Shown one piece after another: positions 1 through 11,712 of a stretch of 64,000 nt of DNA. A program made the position numbers and the translations under genes. The notes below the pieces were generated by a model. The model saw only the letters and a program-made list of their open reading frames with translations, did no database searches and was not told the DNA's origin. Source of the stretch: Microcyclospora pomicola (lineage: Eukaryota > Ascomycota > Dothideomycetes > Capnodiales); contig NHNY01000034.1 in the NCBI GenBank assembly GCA_002786065.1, forward strand, positions 216,818-280,817, given 5' to 3'. Each line of letters starts with the position of its first letter. The stretch's first letter is position 1.

Positions 1-1190
1 AATTCGTGAATCTCCTCGCGACGGCGTTGGATGGCCTCGAGCACGTTTTCAAGCAAATGGATTGTTTCGGCCGGCTCGACTGTATGCGCGGCGGACGAGA
101 GTGCAGGAGTCGCAGCGTCCAGGCGACCGGTGGAGGAGTGTGCCATGGCACGGTACTGCTCCATGCGTTTTCGGGCGTCGAGGATCATCCAGTCGTGGTC
201 GCTCACCGTCCGCCAGAGGTCGTTATGGAAGGCGCCCAAGGTCTCGGCTGCCCGGCGCTTTTCCGTACACTCATCCGAGTCTGGGCCAGAGGTACAGTTG
301 TAGTACTCCTTCTCCTTCTCTGCCAACCATGCGTATAGAACTTCGGACTCCTGCGCCAGACTCTGGCGCGTTTCTTGTAATGTTTTGATGTGACTTTCCA
401 GTTCCGTGACGGCTGTAACTGGTTGCGGGTTCCATCTGTATCGAGTCTGCGGGAGGAAAGTTCCTTCTTCTTGAAGGAAGACATGCGGTGCGTTGCCAGA
501 ATCCGGCCATGGTTCCAGATCACAGCCGACCTTTTCATGTGCTGGAATCAGAGCCTTCTTGCTCTCATTCCATGCCTCCATCATCGGCCCTGAAAGCGCT
601 TCCTTGACCCCAGGCATAGCAAAGTACATACTAGAGGGCAGCGCATGCTTCTGAAAGTTGACTTGTCTGCTGGTCAACCATGCGATCCACTTCTCCCGCT
701 GCGTGTCGTCCATTTTCGACACGGCAAACATCACATCCACTTGGGCGGCAAAGAAACCGCCAAGTCCGGACACCAACAAACGAAGATACAGCGGTCGCCG
801 GAACGCTGCAACAAGACCATACCCAGCGATACATCCCAGGAGTGTGCTGTTTTCGTTGTCCCAATGAGCGAGTCGGTCTATCCGGGCGAGTGGCGAAGGA
901 GGCTCCCGGCCCTCTTCGCGCATGGATTCGCCTATGGCCTGAAATGTTCTGTAGTGCGACCACATCGTCGCGGACGGGAATGCAAGAGCACAACCCAATA
1001 CTGCATAGTTGACAGGACGAACAAGTCGTGGACTCCGGAAAACGCGAATGGCAATTAATCCAAGCAAGCCTGAATACACTGCACCAGAACTGAACAGTCT
1101 GCTGTAGGACGCTGTGCTTGCTGGTACTCCTGGAGGCGCAGAAGGGAAGTCGGGATGGTTTCCTTCAAACGGGTTGGGAAGGATGCGCAT
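1..1190 (-). CDS. Unknown membrane protein, 5' part (runs off left edge)
   Basis: The minus strand reads without a stop from the ATG at 1190 to the window edge, about 396 codons, so the 3' end is missing. The protein starts MRILPNPFEG. Two or three hydrophobic stretches follow within the first ~150 residues (around AVYSGLLGLIAIRVF, NYAVLGCALAFP and LYLRLLVSGLGGFF). The rest is polar, with charged, probably helical segments such as LESHIKTLQETRQ and LLENVLEAIQRRREE. I do not recognise the family. Even, GC-balanced codon use and the lack of stops over 1.19 kb support a real gene; no intron is needed. Its start faces REX1, and the 12.5-kb transposon lies 251 bp upstream, in what was a short divergent intergenic region. 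The start is the first ATG of the open frame; an upstream exon cannot be excluded. Confidence 0.7.
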   Translation of the reverse strand, partial: MRILPNPFEGNHPDFPSAPPGVPASTASYSRLFSSGAVYSGLLGLIAIRVFRSPRLVRPVNYAVLGCALAFPSATMWSHYRTFQAIGESMREEGREPPSPLARIDRLAHWDNENSTLLGCIAGYGLVAAFRRPLYLRLLVSGLGGFFAAQVDVMFAVSKMDDTQREKWIAWLTSRQVNFQKHALPSSMYFAMPGVKEALSGPMMEAWNESKKALIPAHEKVGCDLEPWPDSGNAPHVFLQEEGTFLPQTRYRWNPQPVTAVTELESHIKTLQETRQSLAQESEVLYAWLAEKEKEYYNCTSGPDSDECTEKRRAAETLGAFHNDLWRTVSDHDWMILDARKRMEQYRAMAHSSTGRLDAATPALSSAAHTVEPAETIHLLENVLEAIQRRREEIHE

Positions 1191-1441
1191 GACGGAAATG
1201 TGATTACTCAAATCAGAAGTAGATTCCGGTCGAGGTGCGCTACGCTAGTGAATCAAAAAGTTGGGCCAGCATCCAAGTTGTTGAGTGGCAGATGGTGTGT
1301 CCTCTTGATGCTGTTCCAAGGGCAGATAATGAGTGGCAAAGAAGCGAATGACCAGGCTGGAGTCGATGTTGGTTGTAGTTCAATAATCGATGCAAGTACG
1401 GTAGTGAGCTGGCGGAAGTGTCTCGGCAAAGACCGCTGCGG

Positions 1442-1513
1442 TACGGTGGGTCATAACGGATTTTGGGCCACATCGCTTTTAGGTTCACTACTTCCTGTTG
1501 GCGTCTCGCTTAC
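1442..1513 (+). repeat. Left terminal inverted repeat
   Basis: It matches the reverse complement of 13899-13970 at 64 of 72 positions, with the outer 33 bp perfect. CTGCGG directly precedes it. The end is abrupt: just outside lies ordinary promoter-like sequence of the left-hand gene. Confidence 0.9.
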
Positions 1514-2054
1514 CATATTCCACCTACCCCCTCGGTGCTACGTAAGCATCTGTACAAAACACCGCTATCATTCTGCCACACGTGACGTGTTCCCAGTGTA
1601 TACCCTCTACATATAGACAGTAGATTTGCGCTATAGAGCTAAAGCCAACATTGATCCATTGAAATCATCGGCGACTCTTTTTACTATGTGTACAACTAGC
1701 AGGTGTAAGGTAAGCGTCTATATCAAAGCTAAAAGTATCCTCTTCGCGCGCTAGTAAGATAGTTAGTTCCGACATAGAGCGTTTATGTAATTTATAAGGC
1801 GGAGTATTCTAGATGTAGGTCAGTATATTAAACAACAGTCAAAAAGTTGTACAGCTCGAATACCTGTTTAACAAATAAATCAACAGCTGGAAAATCGGCT
1901 AAAGGGCTCTTATTTAAACTAAATATAAACTCTTGACTTAGTTCAGCTTTGACGACGGCGTTCTACAGTAAATGCATTAGTAACAAACGCAAACACTCGA
2001 TTGCAAATTGTACGCATACATTACTTTCTTATTTAACTAGTCGGCTAGATGCGG

Positions 2055-2580
2055 ACTTCTTTTTAGGCTTTGCCTTTAACTTTAAATTCTAGTCCTTTTT
2101 CGAAGCTTTTACAGTTACTAGCTTTTGTTTCTTATTAGGCTCAACTTCTGCCTTATTATACAGTGCGTTTCTAGGCTCTAGTCGCTCGCAAAAGATCTAG
2201 ATGTTGTGGTTCTTCTTTCTGTTAGTCTTGAAGTCGTGCTACAAAAGCTCTAAGAGGGTAGTATCCCTAAACGCTCTCTCTTAGACTCTAATCGGTTCTA
2301 GTTGCCTCCCCCCTAGATTATACGTAAGGCTTGCGAAGATTCGACTATTGTCTTTGTAGTGTATAAAGGAATAGAGATCGAATTCCTCTGATATCGTGTC
2401 TAAGAAATGTCCCTAGTTATAGGACTTAAAGTCTTTAATGCTGCCTATTTCGGCAGTGTCTAGTATTGTACAGTAGTATTTAGTAATAAGAAATGTCTTA
2501 AACGAAGGCAGAGTTCCGAGCAACCTTACTGTGTCTAAACTAATTATAAGTCCTACAACCGTCAACATCTTCGGAATCTA
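2055..2580 (-). pseudogene. Relic reading frame inside the TIR element
   Basis: Read on the minus strand from 2580 down, one frame gives about 175 codons of protein-like sequence (for example LGTLPSFKTFLITKYY, ISEEFDLYSFIHYKDN and a lysine-rich tail). It is interrupted by only about six stops, all TAG. The other frames I checked carry more stops, including TAA. TAG-only interruption is what RIP makes from CAG (Gln) or TGG (Trp). Above 2580 the frame is lost, probably by an indel or intron. I do not recognise the protein; as the only long relic in the left arm it may be part of the transposase gene, but that is a guess. Confidence 0.45.
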
Positions 2581-5499
2581 TATTATAGCGTCTAATAAAG
2601 CAATGTACAGTCAAATTCAGCTTTAACATTGTTGCTAAAGGCTCGAAAGCTAGTCTTTGCGTTTACTAAGACACTAGTATAGCGCCAGCATCTAAAATCG
2701 TCTTTTTAGCGGCATTTGCACGATTGCGATGCGCAATTATATTATAATTAGATTGTACAGCCGATCGGTTTTAAAGCAAACTTGCTAATCCGCCTTAATA
2801 AACTTGCTAGGCTAGTCTAGACTCTAGTATGTCTTCGTTATTGTCTATAAGATTAATCACATCTAAGTGAACAAAAGACACTGTCCCTAGCGTTATATTC
2901 TGCTTTAGTTTTTGTACACGCTTGTTTAGTAGTAGAACCGGATTGCGAAGTCTATAAGCTAGACATTAGTCTATTATAAAGAAATAAGTGCTATAGTTAT
3001 TGATCTTAGGATTTACCTTGCAGGCAATAGTCGGATACTAGAATTTCATAATTGTAGGGCTGTTTTTAATGTGTACAAAGTATTAGAACAGGAAGCCTGT
3101 TTCTTTTACATAAAAAAAAGCTTTTAAAAAGAAGGTGCTGAATTCTAGAGTGCTATATATCTGATCGATCAGGTAGCATCCTAAAGGCTTAAGCGCTATA
3201 CAGGGCTCGTGTGATCTTATTGTACACTGCTATTACAGGCTCGGATACTGTGCCCTATATTAATCCTCTGTATAGAGCTCTAGTCTCTATTAAGGGTGCT
3301 ATTAGATTATACAGCATATAGTCTGTAAGCGCCTCTTAGAGTATACGAAACACATATTTGTGTTTGCGCATCGATACCGACTATATAAAAGTCATTGCAT
3401 TAGATAGCTAATACAAAATACCCTTTTGCTATAGCAGATTCTTACAAAAGCTTATAGTTGTGTCTAGAAGAAACTCGTTAATATCTAAGATCATCCTACT
3501 ACGTTAGAGCCTCGGCTTATCTATACGCAGTGCTATATGTCTTGTATATACCGAAATCTGCACACGCGTAGCGCAAATCGCTTACTAGAGCTGTATTAAC
3601 TAGACACCCGTAATCTACAATAGTAGTATCGGTATATAGTGTTTCTAGCTTCCTAGCCTTGACCTAGGGCCGGTTGCTTTACTTCCGGATTAGATGCACA
3701 TTCTACATTGTTGTGAACCGTTTTACAATACTACGAAGTACTAGCATATAGATATATAGTAGCGTAATACGGTTAGCAGCTAGATTCTTGTTATACAAGC
3801 CGTCTATAGCGTATCTACGGAACAGTATCTAAGAATATTGATTGTACATATTAGATTATGCTGATACTGTAGCTCAAATCAAACTTTACTTACATGCTAG
3901 GCCTATAGCGATCTTCCGCTTAACTGATTCTACTACGATTCAACTCGCTGATTAGACGTGCTAGTGCTAAAGACGTAGCAATCGCGAAACGCTATGTTGT
4001 TTGTACGCATAGATTTAGCGTTTATAAACTAAGCATCTGCTATTAGTAGTACCTCCTTTCCCTTATCTGATCGTATAACCTTTAGTGCTACCCGAAGGGT
4101 TTTAAGCATATTAACAAATTGTGTAAGTACAGATACTAATATACGGCTCGAAATACCGTAATATGTCTATATTACCTTTCTTAAGTAGGCATCGATTGTA
4201 GCATAGATCTAGATGCCGAATTCTTTAAGCTTGCAATGCGCATCGATAGACTATACAGCGTTTAGACTAGACATTATATATCTACCTCGACAGTAGTCTA
4301 CAACGTTACGTCTGTTGTACACGCCGTTTAGGTCAAGATCGCGTAAAAGGCGGTCTAATGTATGCCTAATCAAGATTATTAGTATGTGTAGATTTTGACT
4401 TTGTGACTAAACTATGCCTTAAGATGTGTAGGCTAGCATAGCGCTTTAAATACGCAAGCATAAATGTACGGCTATAAAGTGTGACCTCTCCTTTATTAAG
4501 CTCTTTGCGGATAATGTCCTTTATTATATCTGATCTTTCTGCTGTTTAGTCTGCTTATAGTCTTCTTTTTAGGCCTATAGCCCTTCTAATCTGTACAATT
4601 CTCTACGGTTTGATAACAACATTAGCCTAGGATTAAAGGCTCTCTACGATTTCATTGTCTAATTAGTTGTCTATATAGAACAAGGTACTAATAAGTACTC
4701 GGAGGAAGGGCGTGTCTAGATTCGATTTGTTCTTCTGCGCTCTAAGGTTTCTAATGGTGCGTTTGATTGTACGCGTCGAAACTACGACGTTGCAATAAGA
4801 AAGCTAGGTTTGAAGTGCTTTATATGTAGCGCCTTGATTCTAGTACCGGTCGCAAAGCTCCGGATAGAGCGACAGATCGATCAGCGTATTTGGAGCTATG
4901 TTGACCTATTTTCGAGCTGTACAATATATCCAGAATAACAGGATAGAGTAAGACGACGGGTTGTCTAGCGAGGCAGGCGGTATTAAAAGGTGTTTCTCTG
5001 TCTTATCATCTAAGTTAAAGATAGATTGTAGCAGTTTAGTCTTTGTTTTAAGGCTGAAACTCTATTGTACAGCTACAGTCTCGATAGGAATAGTTCAAAC
5101 TACATTAATGAAACACTCGTACTTTTCTTCTACACTCTCTTACTATATCACCCTATAATGTATAGTTCACAACTTAGGTCTTATTAGCACACGTTGTCTC
5201 TTTAGAAAGGGTTATCTCGGCCGTTATTTGAGATGTCGTTAATCTCCTTTGTAGCCTCTCTTGCACTTCTACCGCGCTAAAGACTCTGTATCTCCTTCGC
5301 TCCTAGATCCCGAACAACTCTATCCGCAAGCTAGCGAGGCTTAACAGTTCGTCCGGAACGAGTTATATAGCTGCTTTGTTCTGCTAAAGAGTCGCTATTG
5401 TCTAGAGAGGCGTAATTTAGGAAAGCATATAGCGAGGCTTAGTTATTAAAGACACAGTTTCTATAAGCTGTATTTGTCTTCCCTGCTATAGTAGCGCAT

Positions 5500-5705
5500 T
5501 GCTAACTAGCAGTTAGAATCTATTATACAGTTTGAAAAGATTGATTCACGAACCTTGAAGTGTCCCTTTCCCTCGTCACATCTTAAGCACTCTACCGCTA
5601 CTTTGTTATGCTTCGCGATTTTCCCGCTAGAGTTCTGAGTCAACCTCTGCCCTATTTGCCTGTCGAGATCTTTGTACATACTAACTCTAAACAATCAATG
5701 CGTCG
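5500..5705 (-). pseudogene. Relic of repeated cysteine-rich gene, copy A1
   Basis: Minus-strand translation starts with ALIVWSWYVQ (a TAG read as Trp) at 5704-5672. After a frame change it continues to VECLRCDEGKGHFKVRE and SNCIIDSNC. The same ALIVWS-like start recurs in copies B1, A2 and B2. The Cys-x2-Cys spacing suggests a small zinc-binding protein, but no known family is recognised. The open part (5506-5694) is short and probably not a functional gene. Confidence 0.4.
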
Positions 5706-6984
5706 ATATAACTCGCTCGGTTGCGGATAGTGTCTAGTTCAAAATCTTCTAGGTAGCGAAGAAAGACAAAGTAGTCTAGGCCTTTGAACATCTCTTCCTA
5801 GCGGCTGTTTATGTTGAATCCCGCATCTTCTAGCTGTACAATATGTCAGTCTTAAAGGATGCTTTAGTAAGACTCCTAGGTCTGACTTACTCTTTGTTTG
5901 GTTATAGTAAGAACAAGCTTATCTTCTCTAGATTGTTCTAGCAGATTAAGAAGTGATTAAGGTACAAACAGCATCGTGGCTTACGTGTTGTTTGTACTAG
6001 TAGAAATGTGATTTTGTTAATAGTTAAAGGAAGGAAGTGATGTAGAGATCTAATAGTAAAAGCTTTAGTATAGCAAGTAAAAGCTACTAGTTGTTAAAGA
6101 GAATTAGAAAGTAGTTTGTCTCGCTAGTAGTAAACAAGTCTTTGTGCATATACAAACTAATAGTAGTAGCTAGTAATAGAATGTTGTTTATCTAATATAT
6201 GCTAGTAAGTTAGAACAGGGGAAGTAAAGCTATAAAGTAAAATAAGAAGGTTGCAAATTAGCAAAGCCTAGTTATATACGTAATAGAGCTGAGTCGCGCT
6301 AGTTTGTACATACTATAATTTTCGAAGGTGTAATAGCTTAATATGCTTATATATTCTATGTGTGACTTTAGAGAATAGTCTAGGTAAGACAGCAACTCTA
6401 TCTGCTATCGATAGGTCTTAGAAGCCTTTGCTAACAAATGCTTTGTTTATAGCTATTTTAGCACTGCACAAATTTGATTTCCTTTAAAACATGCTTGTCT
6501 CTAGTGCTATAGTGGCTGCAAAGCTCTTAACGATACTATGTATGTCTTCTAAAGAGTATCTATTATTCTTCGAATTACATCCTTGTTTTAGACGATATTA
6601 CCTACAATGCATCTTATATAGCTAGAAAGATAAGTTAGAATACTCTCTAAATCTATATAGGCCTTTTAATAATACTACTAGAAGCATAAAGCCTAAGCAA
6701 AAAGTCTTATTCCTAGATGTGCCTAGTTTGAAACAATCGGGACTACATGTTTGCAAATTAGCTATATACAATATGTCCTCGCTGCTGTCGGCAGCTTTTA
6801 AAACCTAAATCAGACTCTAAACTCCCTACTCTAAACTTTTAAGAGGTCCTAGCAGCCTCTATCTCCTACTCTATTGTTCTCTATCTTAACTATATTTGTC
6901 CTATGTTCCTTCTTAGCCGCGTATTAAAACCGCTTTGTACTGCTACTTCTTCATCCTTTTTAAGGCTGTTAATAGGCAGATCGG

Positions 6985-7285
6985 CTACACATAATCCTAT
7001 TATCAATCTAGAGACAATTTCTACAGGCACTGTCTACGAAGCCCTCGATAGTATAGCATTCCTTTTGTTATATTAGCAATAGTTGTATAGTTAGAATAAG
7101 TGATCTTACATCGAAGGGGCTATAAGTATATTACTCCTCCTTCATCTACTAGGTAAAAGTCCTTTTCTTCTCCTCGCAATAGTCGCAGGGCTCTCCTATA
7201 GGTTTATCGCTACTAAAGCCAGTTAGTCCTACGCATTGCTAGAAGCACAAATTGTACATACTAAGACTAGGCGATCAATAAGTTG
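6985..7285 (-). pseudogene. Relic of repeated cysteine-rich gene, copy B1
   Basis: Minus-strand sense: a start resembling LLIAWSWYVQ at 7284-7252. Then, after a frame change, GEPCDYCEEKKRTF near 7,190 and DSACRNCL near 7,020. It aligns with copy B2 at the same landmarks (PCDYCE against FCHCCE, DSACRNC against DNAYRNC). In-frame stops are of TAG type. Function unknown. Confidence 0.4.
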
Positions 7286-8039
7286 ACAAAGTTCTTAAAG
7301 CCAGGCATTATAGTTAGGCTATTAGTTAAAGTGCAGCGGACGAATCTCCCTTTGTTCCTAAACAACGCTTCTTTCTAGGTATTGTCGAGGCAGACTCTAA
7401 GATCTTCGATCTGTATAATGTTAGCCGTGTCTAGTAAGCTGTAATAAAGAACTTACCTTATCCTTTCTTAGATCTAATACAGCTATACTATAATTGTCCT
7501 TAGGCCTTTTAAATAGATAGTGTAAGCTATACTTAGAGTAATTGTCTTCTGTAGCAGTAGGGGCTATCTTTTGTACATATAGATTCTTTAAAAGTTAAGT
7601 AGCTATTATAATATAGGAAGATCGAAGAAGGTTAGAGATAATTGTTGTTAGAAGGTAGAGAAGAGGTTAGGGAAGAGGTATTAATGTAATAGAGGATAAG
7701 GAAACAGATTAAATTACCGTGATTACTGCCTAAACAACGTGTTCTTTGTTATGTGTATACTGTAGCTAACGAGTATGTGTTACAAACTATGTAAATAGTC
7801 CGACTAAAGGCTAGAAGTAAATAAGGAAGGTAGTAGATGAACCGCTAAGGTAGAAGCTATATCGACTGATAATAGCAGGGGGCAATAGCTAGAGCACACA
7901 TTGTATACACAGAGAGGCTTTTAAACTTAAAGATGCTGTAGAGGAAAGCAGCGTTAAAAGACTTAGTTATATTAAGGAATCTTGCTAGGCAGTATACTTA
8001 TATAATGTAAAGGCTAGATACTCGAGCACGCTCTTCTAG

Positions 8040-8990
8040 TTCTAAGGTTAACGATTGTACATGTCGTATATTCTGTCGTCCTTCCATTTGATTGCGTATA
8101 AAGCTTGTTAAGAAAAATGCTAAAATGCAGTTAGATTAGTAAGTATGTTAGGCTAGTGATTTTAGATCAAGATGTTTTAGACATGCTTGCTACTAGACTA
8201 CCGATAATGTATATAGTATAATTGCTAGCCCCTAGCTTAGATCTAGCAAGATGCGAGCTAGGAAGAATACTAAATTGCCCCTAAGCTGCCGACTGCTCGA
8301 ACCTACAAATCTTTGTTTAGGGAATCTTAGCATAGCTAGAGCGAAAACGCCAGATTGTGCAGGCCGTATATTTGCTAGTTCTACAATTTGCTCCGAGAAC
8401 TAGAAACTCGGGAATGCTACCGAATCTCGACTAGGCTAGTAACTGTATCGACCTACGAATCCTTCTTTAGAGAGCCTTTGTGCAGCCACGTCTAGACGGC
8501 CGGATTGTATAGACCGTATATAAGCTAGCCCTGCATCTATCTTTCGAAACTGGAAAATTAGGGGCGCTGCCGAATCTTGGCTAGGCTAGCGACTGCATCG
8601 ACCTGTAGATTGTTCTTTAGAGAGCTTCTATACAGCTATAGCTAGACAGCTAGACTGTGCAGACCGTATATAACCTAGCCCTGTAACTATCTTTCGAAAC
8701 TAGAAAATTAGGGGCGCTACCGAATCTCGGCTAGGCTAGCAGCTGCATCGATCTCTACGCTCTTCTTTAGAGAGTCTTATTGTAGCTATAGCTAGAGCGG
8801 ATCATTGTACAGACCGTATATTTGTTAGATCTACGCTAATAACTAGAAAATTAAGTCTTAGAAGACAGCTGAATCTCGACTAGGCTAAAAACTACATCGA
8901 CTCTCTAGCTCCTTTACTAGGGAATACATTGCTTACACAATATAGATCCGTAATTGTACCTACGCTATGCCCGCTCTTCTGTTACTCAAC
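8040..8990. repeat. Array of ~150-bp tandem repeats with TGTACA cores, array 1
   Basis: About five diverged units of about 150 bp. Each carries a core like ATTGTACAGACCGTATAT (near 8,353, 8,503, 8,656 and 8,806) followed by a second conserved part near CGAATCTCGGCTAGGCTAG. The palindrome TGTACA is often changed to TGTGCA or TGTATA. Related cores also occur singly elsewhere in the element (for example 1,845, 2,752, 9,332, 12,470). Confidence 0.65.
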
Positions 8991-9112
8991 ATAAAGACGA
9001 TATTAATTGTAAGGCATACTAGATTCTTCGATCTTGCCCCTTTTTATACTAGGCTCTATATATATGTGTCGAAAACTATTGTTATTAAAAGTAGCCCTAT
9101 AGTCTAGTAGTC

Positions 9113-9289
9113 TGCTACTTAGGATCTCTCTAATCGAGCAGGCTTTATGCCTGTTCTAAGCGCTTTTCCGCAGTTAGGAAGAATTCTAGTCTACTTATTA
9201 TTAAGTAAGTAGACTCGACTCTTCCTAATTGCAGAAAAGCGCTTAGAACAGGCTTAAAGCCTGCTTAATTAGAGAGATCCTAAGTAGCA
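9113..9289. repeat. 177-bp near-perfect inverted repeat (hairpin)
   Basis: Two arms of about 88 bp face each other with almost no spacer, centred near 9,201. The outer end reads TGCTACTTAGGATCTCTCTA on the left and its exact complement on the right. The few differences cluster at four sites, some of them C/T changes. It lies between the two 4.42-kb copies. It could be a foldback element, a small MITE-like insertion or a structure belonging to the element; no clear flanking duplication was found. Confidence 0.8.
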
Positions 9290-9929
9290 CATTTTTATTC
9301 TTTATATTACAATAAGACCGAGACTAGATTGTACAGCTCGTATATAGATTCAAATTCGTTTTTAACTAAATTTAATAGTATATAGGTCGGTCTGTAGACT
9401 ATATAGATGTATACATATGTTTAAGACTGTAATGTACTAAACAACATTGCGTAACACTTAAAGACTTATTCAAACATTGTACATATCGAAACTTGTTCTA
9501 GAATTGGTTTGAATATTTTATTAACTTAGTAACTCTAAAAGCCAAATCCCCTAAGTAAATCAACCCCTTTAGTTAGAACTATACCTTAGAGCTGTATGTT
9601 TATTGTTAAAGCTAGCTCTGCATCTGTAGCAATTCCTCTTGTTCTCTTAAATACTATAGCTCTATCTTAGACAGACCTCTGTTATCCTTACCTTTTCGAA
9701 TTGCTTAGATCTCCTTTGCTCTAGGATCCCGAACAACACCCTTAGCTAGCTTTATAGGCTTCGATTCGCGACTAGACCTAGTTGTACAGAGATAACCTCT
9801 AGTAACAGGGTCACTTTAATCGATAAGGCGGCTGTTAGGAAACTCGTATTGTAAGGCTTAATTGTTAAAGGTGCAGTTTCTATAGGCAGATTTTAAGCTC
9901 CTATCCCTTGTCTTATAGTCCTTTTTAAA

Positions 9930-10122
9930 GTTTAGCATTTGTTATACAGTTAGAAAGTAAAGACTACCTACCTTAAAAAGTCCTTTTCCTTCTCTATATC
10001 TCTTATAATTAATCTGCTATCCTCCTAACTTTATAGTTTTGCTACTGTTTCTATTAGCTTTGTTCTCTAGACTTAGCAGCTATAGACAGTTGTATATACC
10101 GACTCTAGATAAGCAATGCGTT
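9930..10122 (-). pseudogene. Relic of repeated cysteine-rich gene, copy A2
   Basis: It shares the 33-bp block at 10090-10122 (minus-strand reading ALLIWSRYIQ) with the other three copies. At DNA level it lines up with A1 through the following ~100 bp, but the cysteine codons are largely lost and stops are frequent. This is the most decayed of the four copies. Confidence 0.35.
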
Positions 10123-11404
10123 AACATGACTTGGTCGGTTCTGTACTATGTCCTTACAGAAGTTCCCTAGGTCACGAAGAACAACAGGCTAAGATCGCTT
10201 TTTTAGAATTTCTTCCTAGCTACGGCTACGATTGAATCCTGCAGCTTTTAGCTATACAATGTTAGTGTTCTGTTATGTAGGTATAGGAAGACCTAGCCTT
10301 AAACACATATACGATTTATCCACAATAAGTACATGCTCCTCCTTACTATACTGATTTTGAGTTGCGACAAGGAGTTTAGAAGCGTCTATAGGTATAGCGC
10401 TTTATAGCAGAGTTATACTAGTAGAAATCTAGGGTTTAAAGCTGTTAAAAGGTATAAGGTGTAAAGAGGAGGTAGATTCAAAGTTGTTGTATGCAAGGTT
10501 TAAGTAGATTGAAAGGAAAAGGATTGTGTGATGTTATAGTTTATTAGCGACTGAACAAGAGATTATGCACATACAAACTGTTGCCTGCTAAAGACAATAG
10601 TCTGCGCTAAACTCGTGCAAGTAAAGTGCATGTGATGCTAATTCTAAATTGAAACCGATCTCGTCGAGTAAGTAGTAACAACCCTAAAAGGACCTAAATA
10701 CATTGCTAGGGCTGCTGCTAAGCGTAGTTGTATTGTACAGAGCGATTTAGCAGAGTTTCGGAGGGTTATAGATATCGTTAGATTCCAACATTGAAGGCTA
10801 GATATGATCTAGGTATATTAAGCACTCTAACAAACGTGCTAATAGATTGCGCTATAGCAACCTTTCGTAGATTGCCTAGCGTTGTGCAGCTCGTAATTCC
10901 GGTCGAGCATTCTACAAGCTAGGGTCGAGGCTCTAAGGATGCTAGACAATATACCCCTAACCTCGATTGTAGAGCATTAAGACATTAATACATACGCTTT
11001 TTAGCTTATAGCCCTAGTTATTAAGTGCTATAATGCCGTCTGTACATTTTGAAAAGCATAGCAAAATGTGAGTAAGACTAACAAAATCACATTATATTAC
11101 TTTTTAGACTCTAAGGGCTAGCAGAAAAGACAACTCCCTAATCGCACCTGCTCGTCAAGGTTATCCGCTGCTATTAATCTAGAATGTAAATGCACAAACC
11201 GTTTGCAAAGCCTATATCCCTCTCTAAGCTCCTAAGACCTTCCTCTAGTTTCCCTACGCTTGCTACTAGAGTTAGACAAACCCTCCTCTACGTTTCCTTT
11301 CCTAGCTATATACCGCGCCGCTCTGTCCCTCGCTACCCTATCGAGCTTCTCTTGTTCACGCCTTTTCTCCTTCTCTATAGCCTTGTAAGTATTAGAATGC
11401 TCGT

Positions 11405-11712
11405 ATATTAGCTTATTACTAACCTAGACGCAATTTCTATAGGCATTGTCGAGATTGCCCTCGAAGACCTTACAAGTCTACAGACTGTTAGCGCGCTGTT
11501 ATATATATAGAATAGTTGAACTTACTCTGAATAGGCCTTGTCGTTTACGCTATACTACCTTGTTATCTACCTAGCCTTTAAACAATAGTTCACAGCAATG
11601 ACAGAAATCCCCCTGCTAGGTTCCACTACAATAACAAAGGTTAGCTCTATCTACATCGTTACGAGGGGATTGTACATACCGACTCTAGACGATCAATGCA
11701 TCTTAGTAGTTT
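11405..11712 (-). pseudogene. Relic of repeated cysteine-rich gene, copy B2
   Basis: Best-preserved copy. In a single minus-strand frame it reads ALIVWSRYVQ, then LCYCSG, GDFCHCCE and DNAYRNCV, with TAG and TAA interruptions (Gln or Trp in the ancestor). The Tyr in DNAYRNC matches Cys in copy B1, a TGY-to-TAY change expected of RIP. Function unknown; possibly cargo or an accessory gene of the TIR element. Confidence 0.4.

Larger units (their letters stand above)
5170..8990. repeat. First copy of ~4.42-kb internal tandem duplication
   Basis: This stretch is a diverged copy of about 9,600-13,560. Matching landmarks are offset by a constant distance. A 33-bp block at 5672 recurs at 10090 (offset 4,418), and one at 7252 recurs at 11680 (offset 4,428). 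Shared short blocks also include ATACAAACT near 6,150 and 10,580, and CAGTTTCTATA near 5,455 and 9,890. Each copy holds two gene relics followed by an array of ~150-bp repeats. Outer limits are approximate. Confidence 0.65.

Noticed and set aside
1240-1488. Open frame on the minus strand spanning the left TIR (82 codons)
   Set aside because: It overlaps the transposon boundary and has no family features; the open stretch is accidental.
11190-11411. Plus-strand frame of 73 codons in the TIR element
   Set aside because: Lies inside a duplicated, RIP-decayed segment and is not conserved in the matching part of the first copy.
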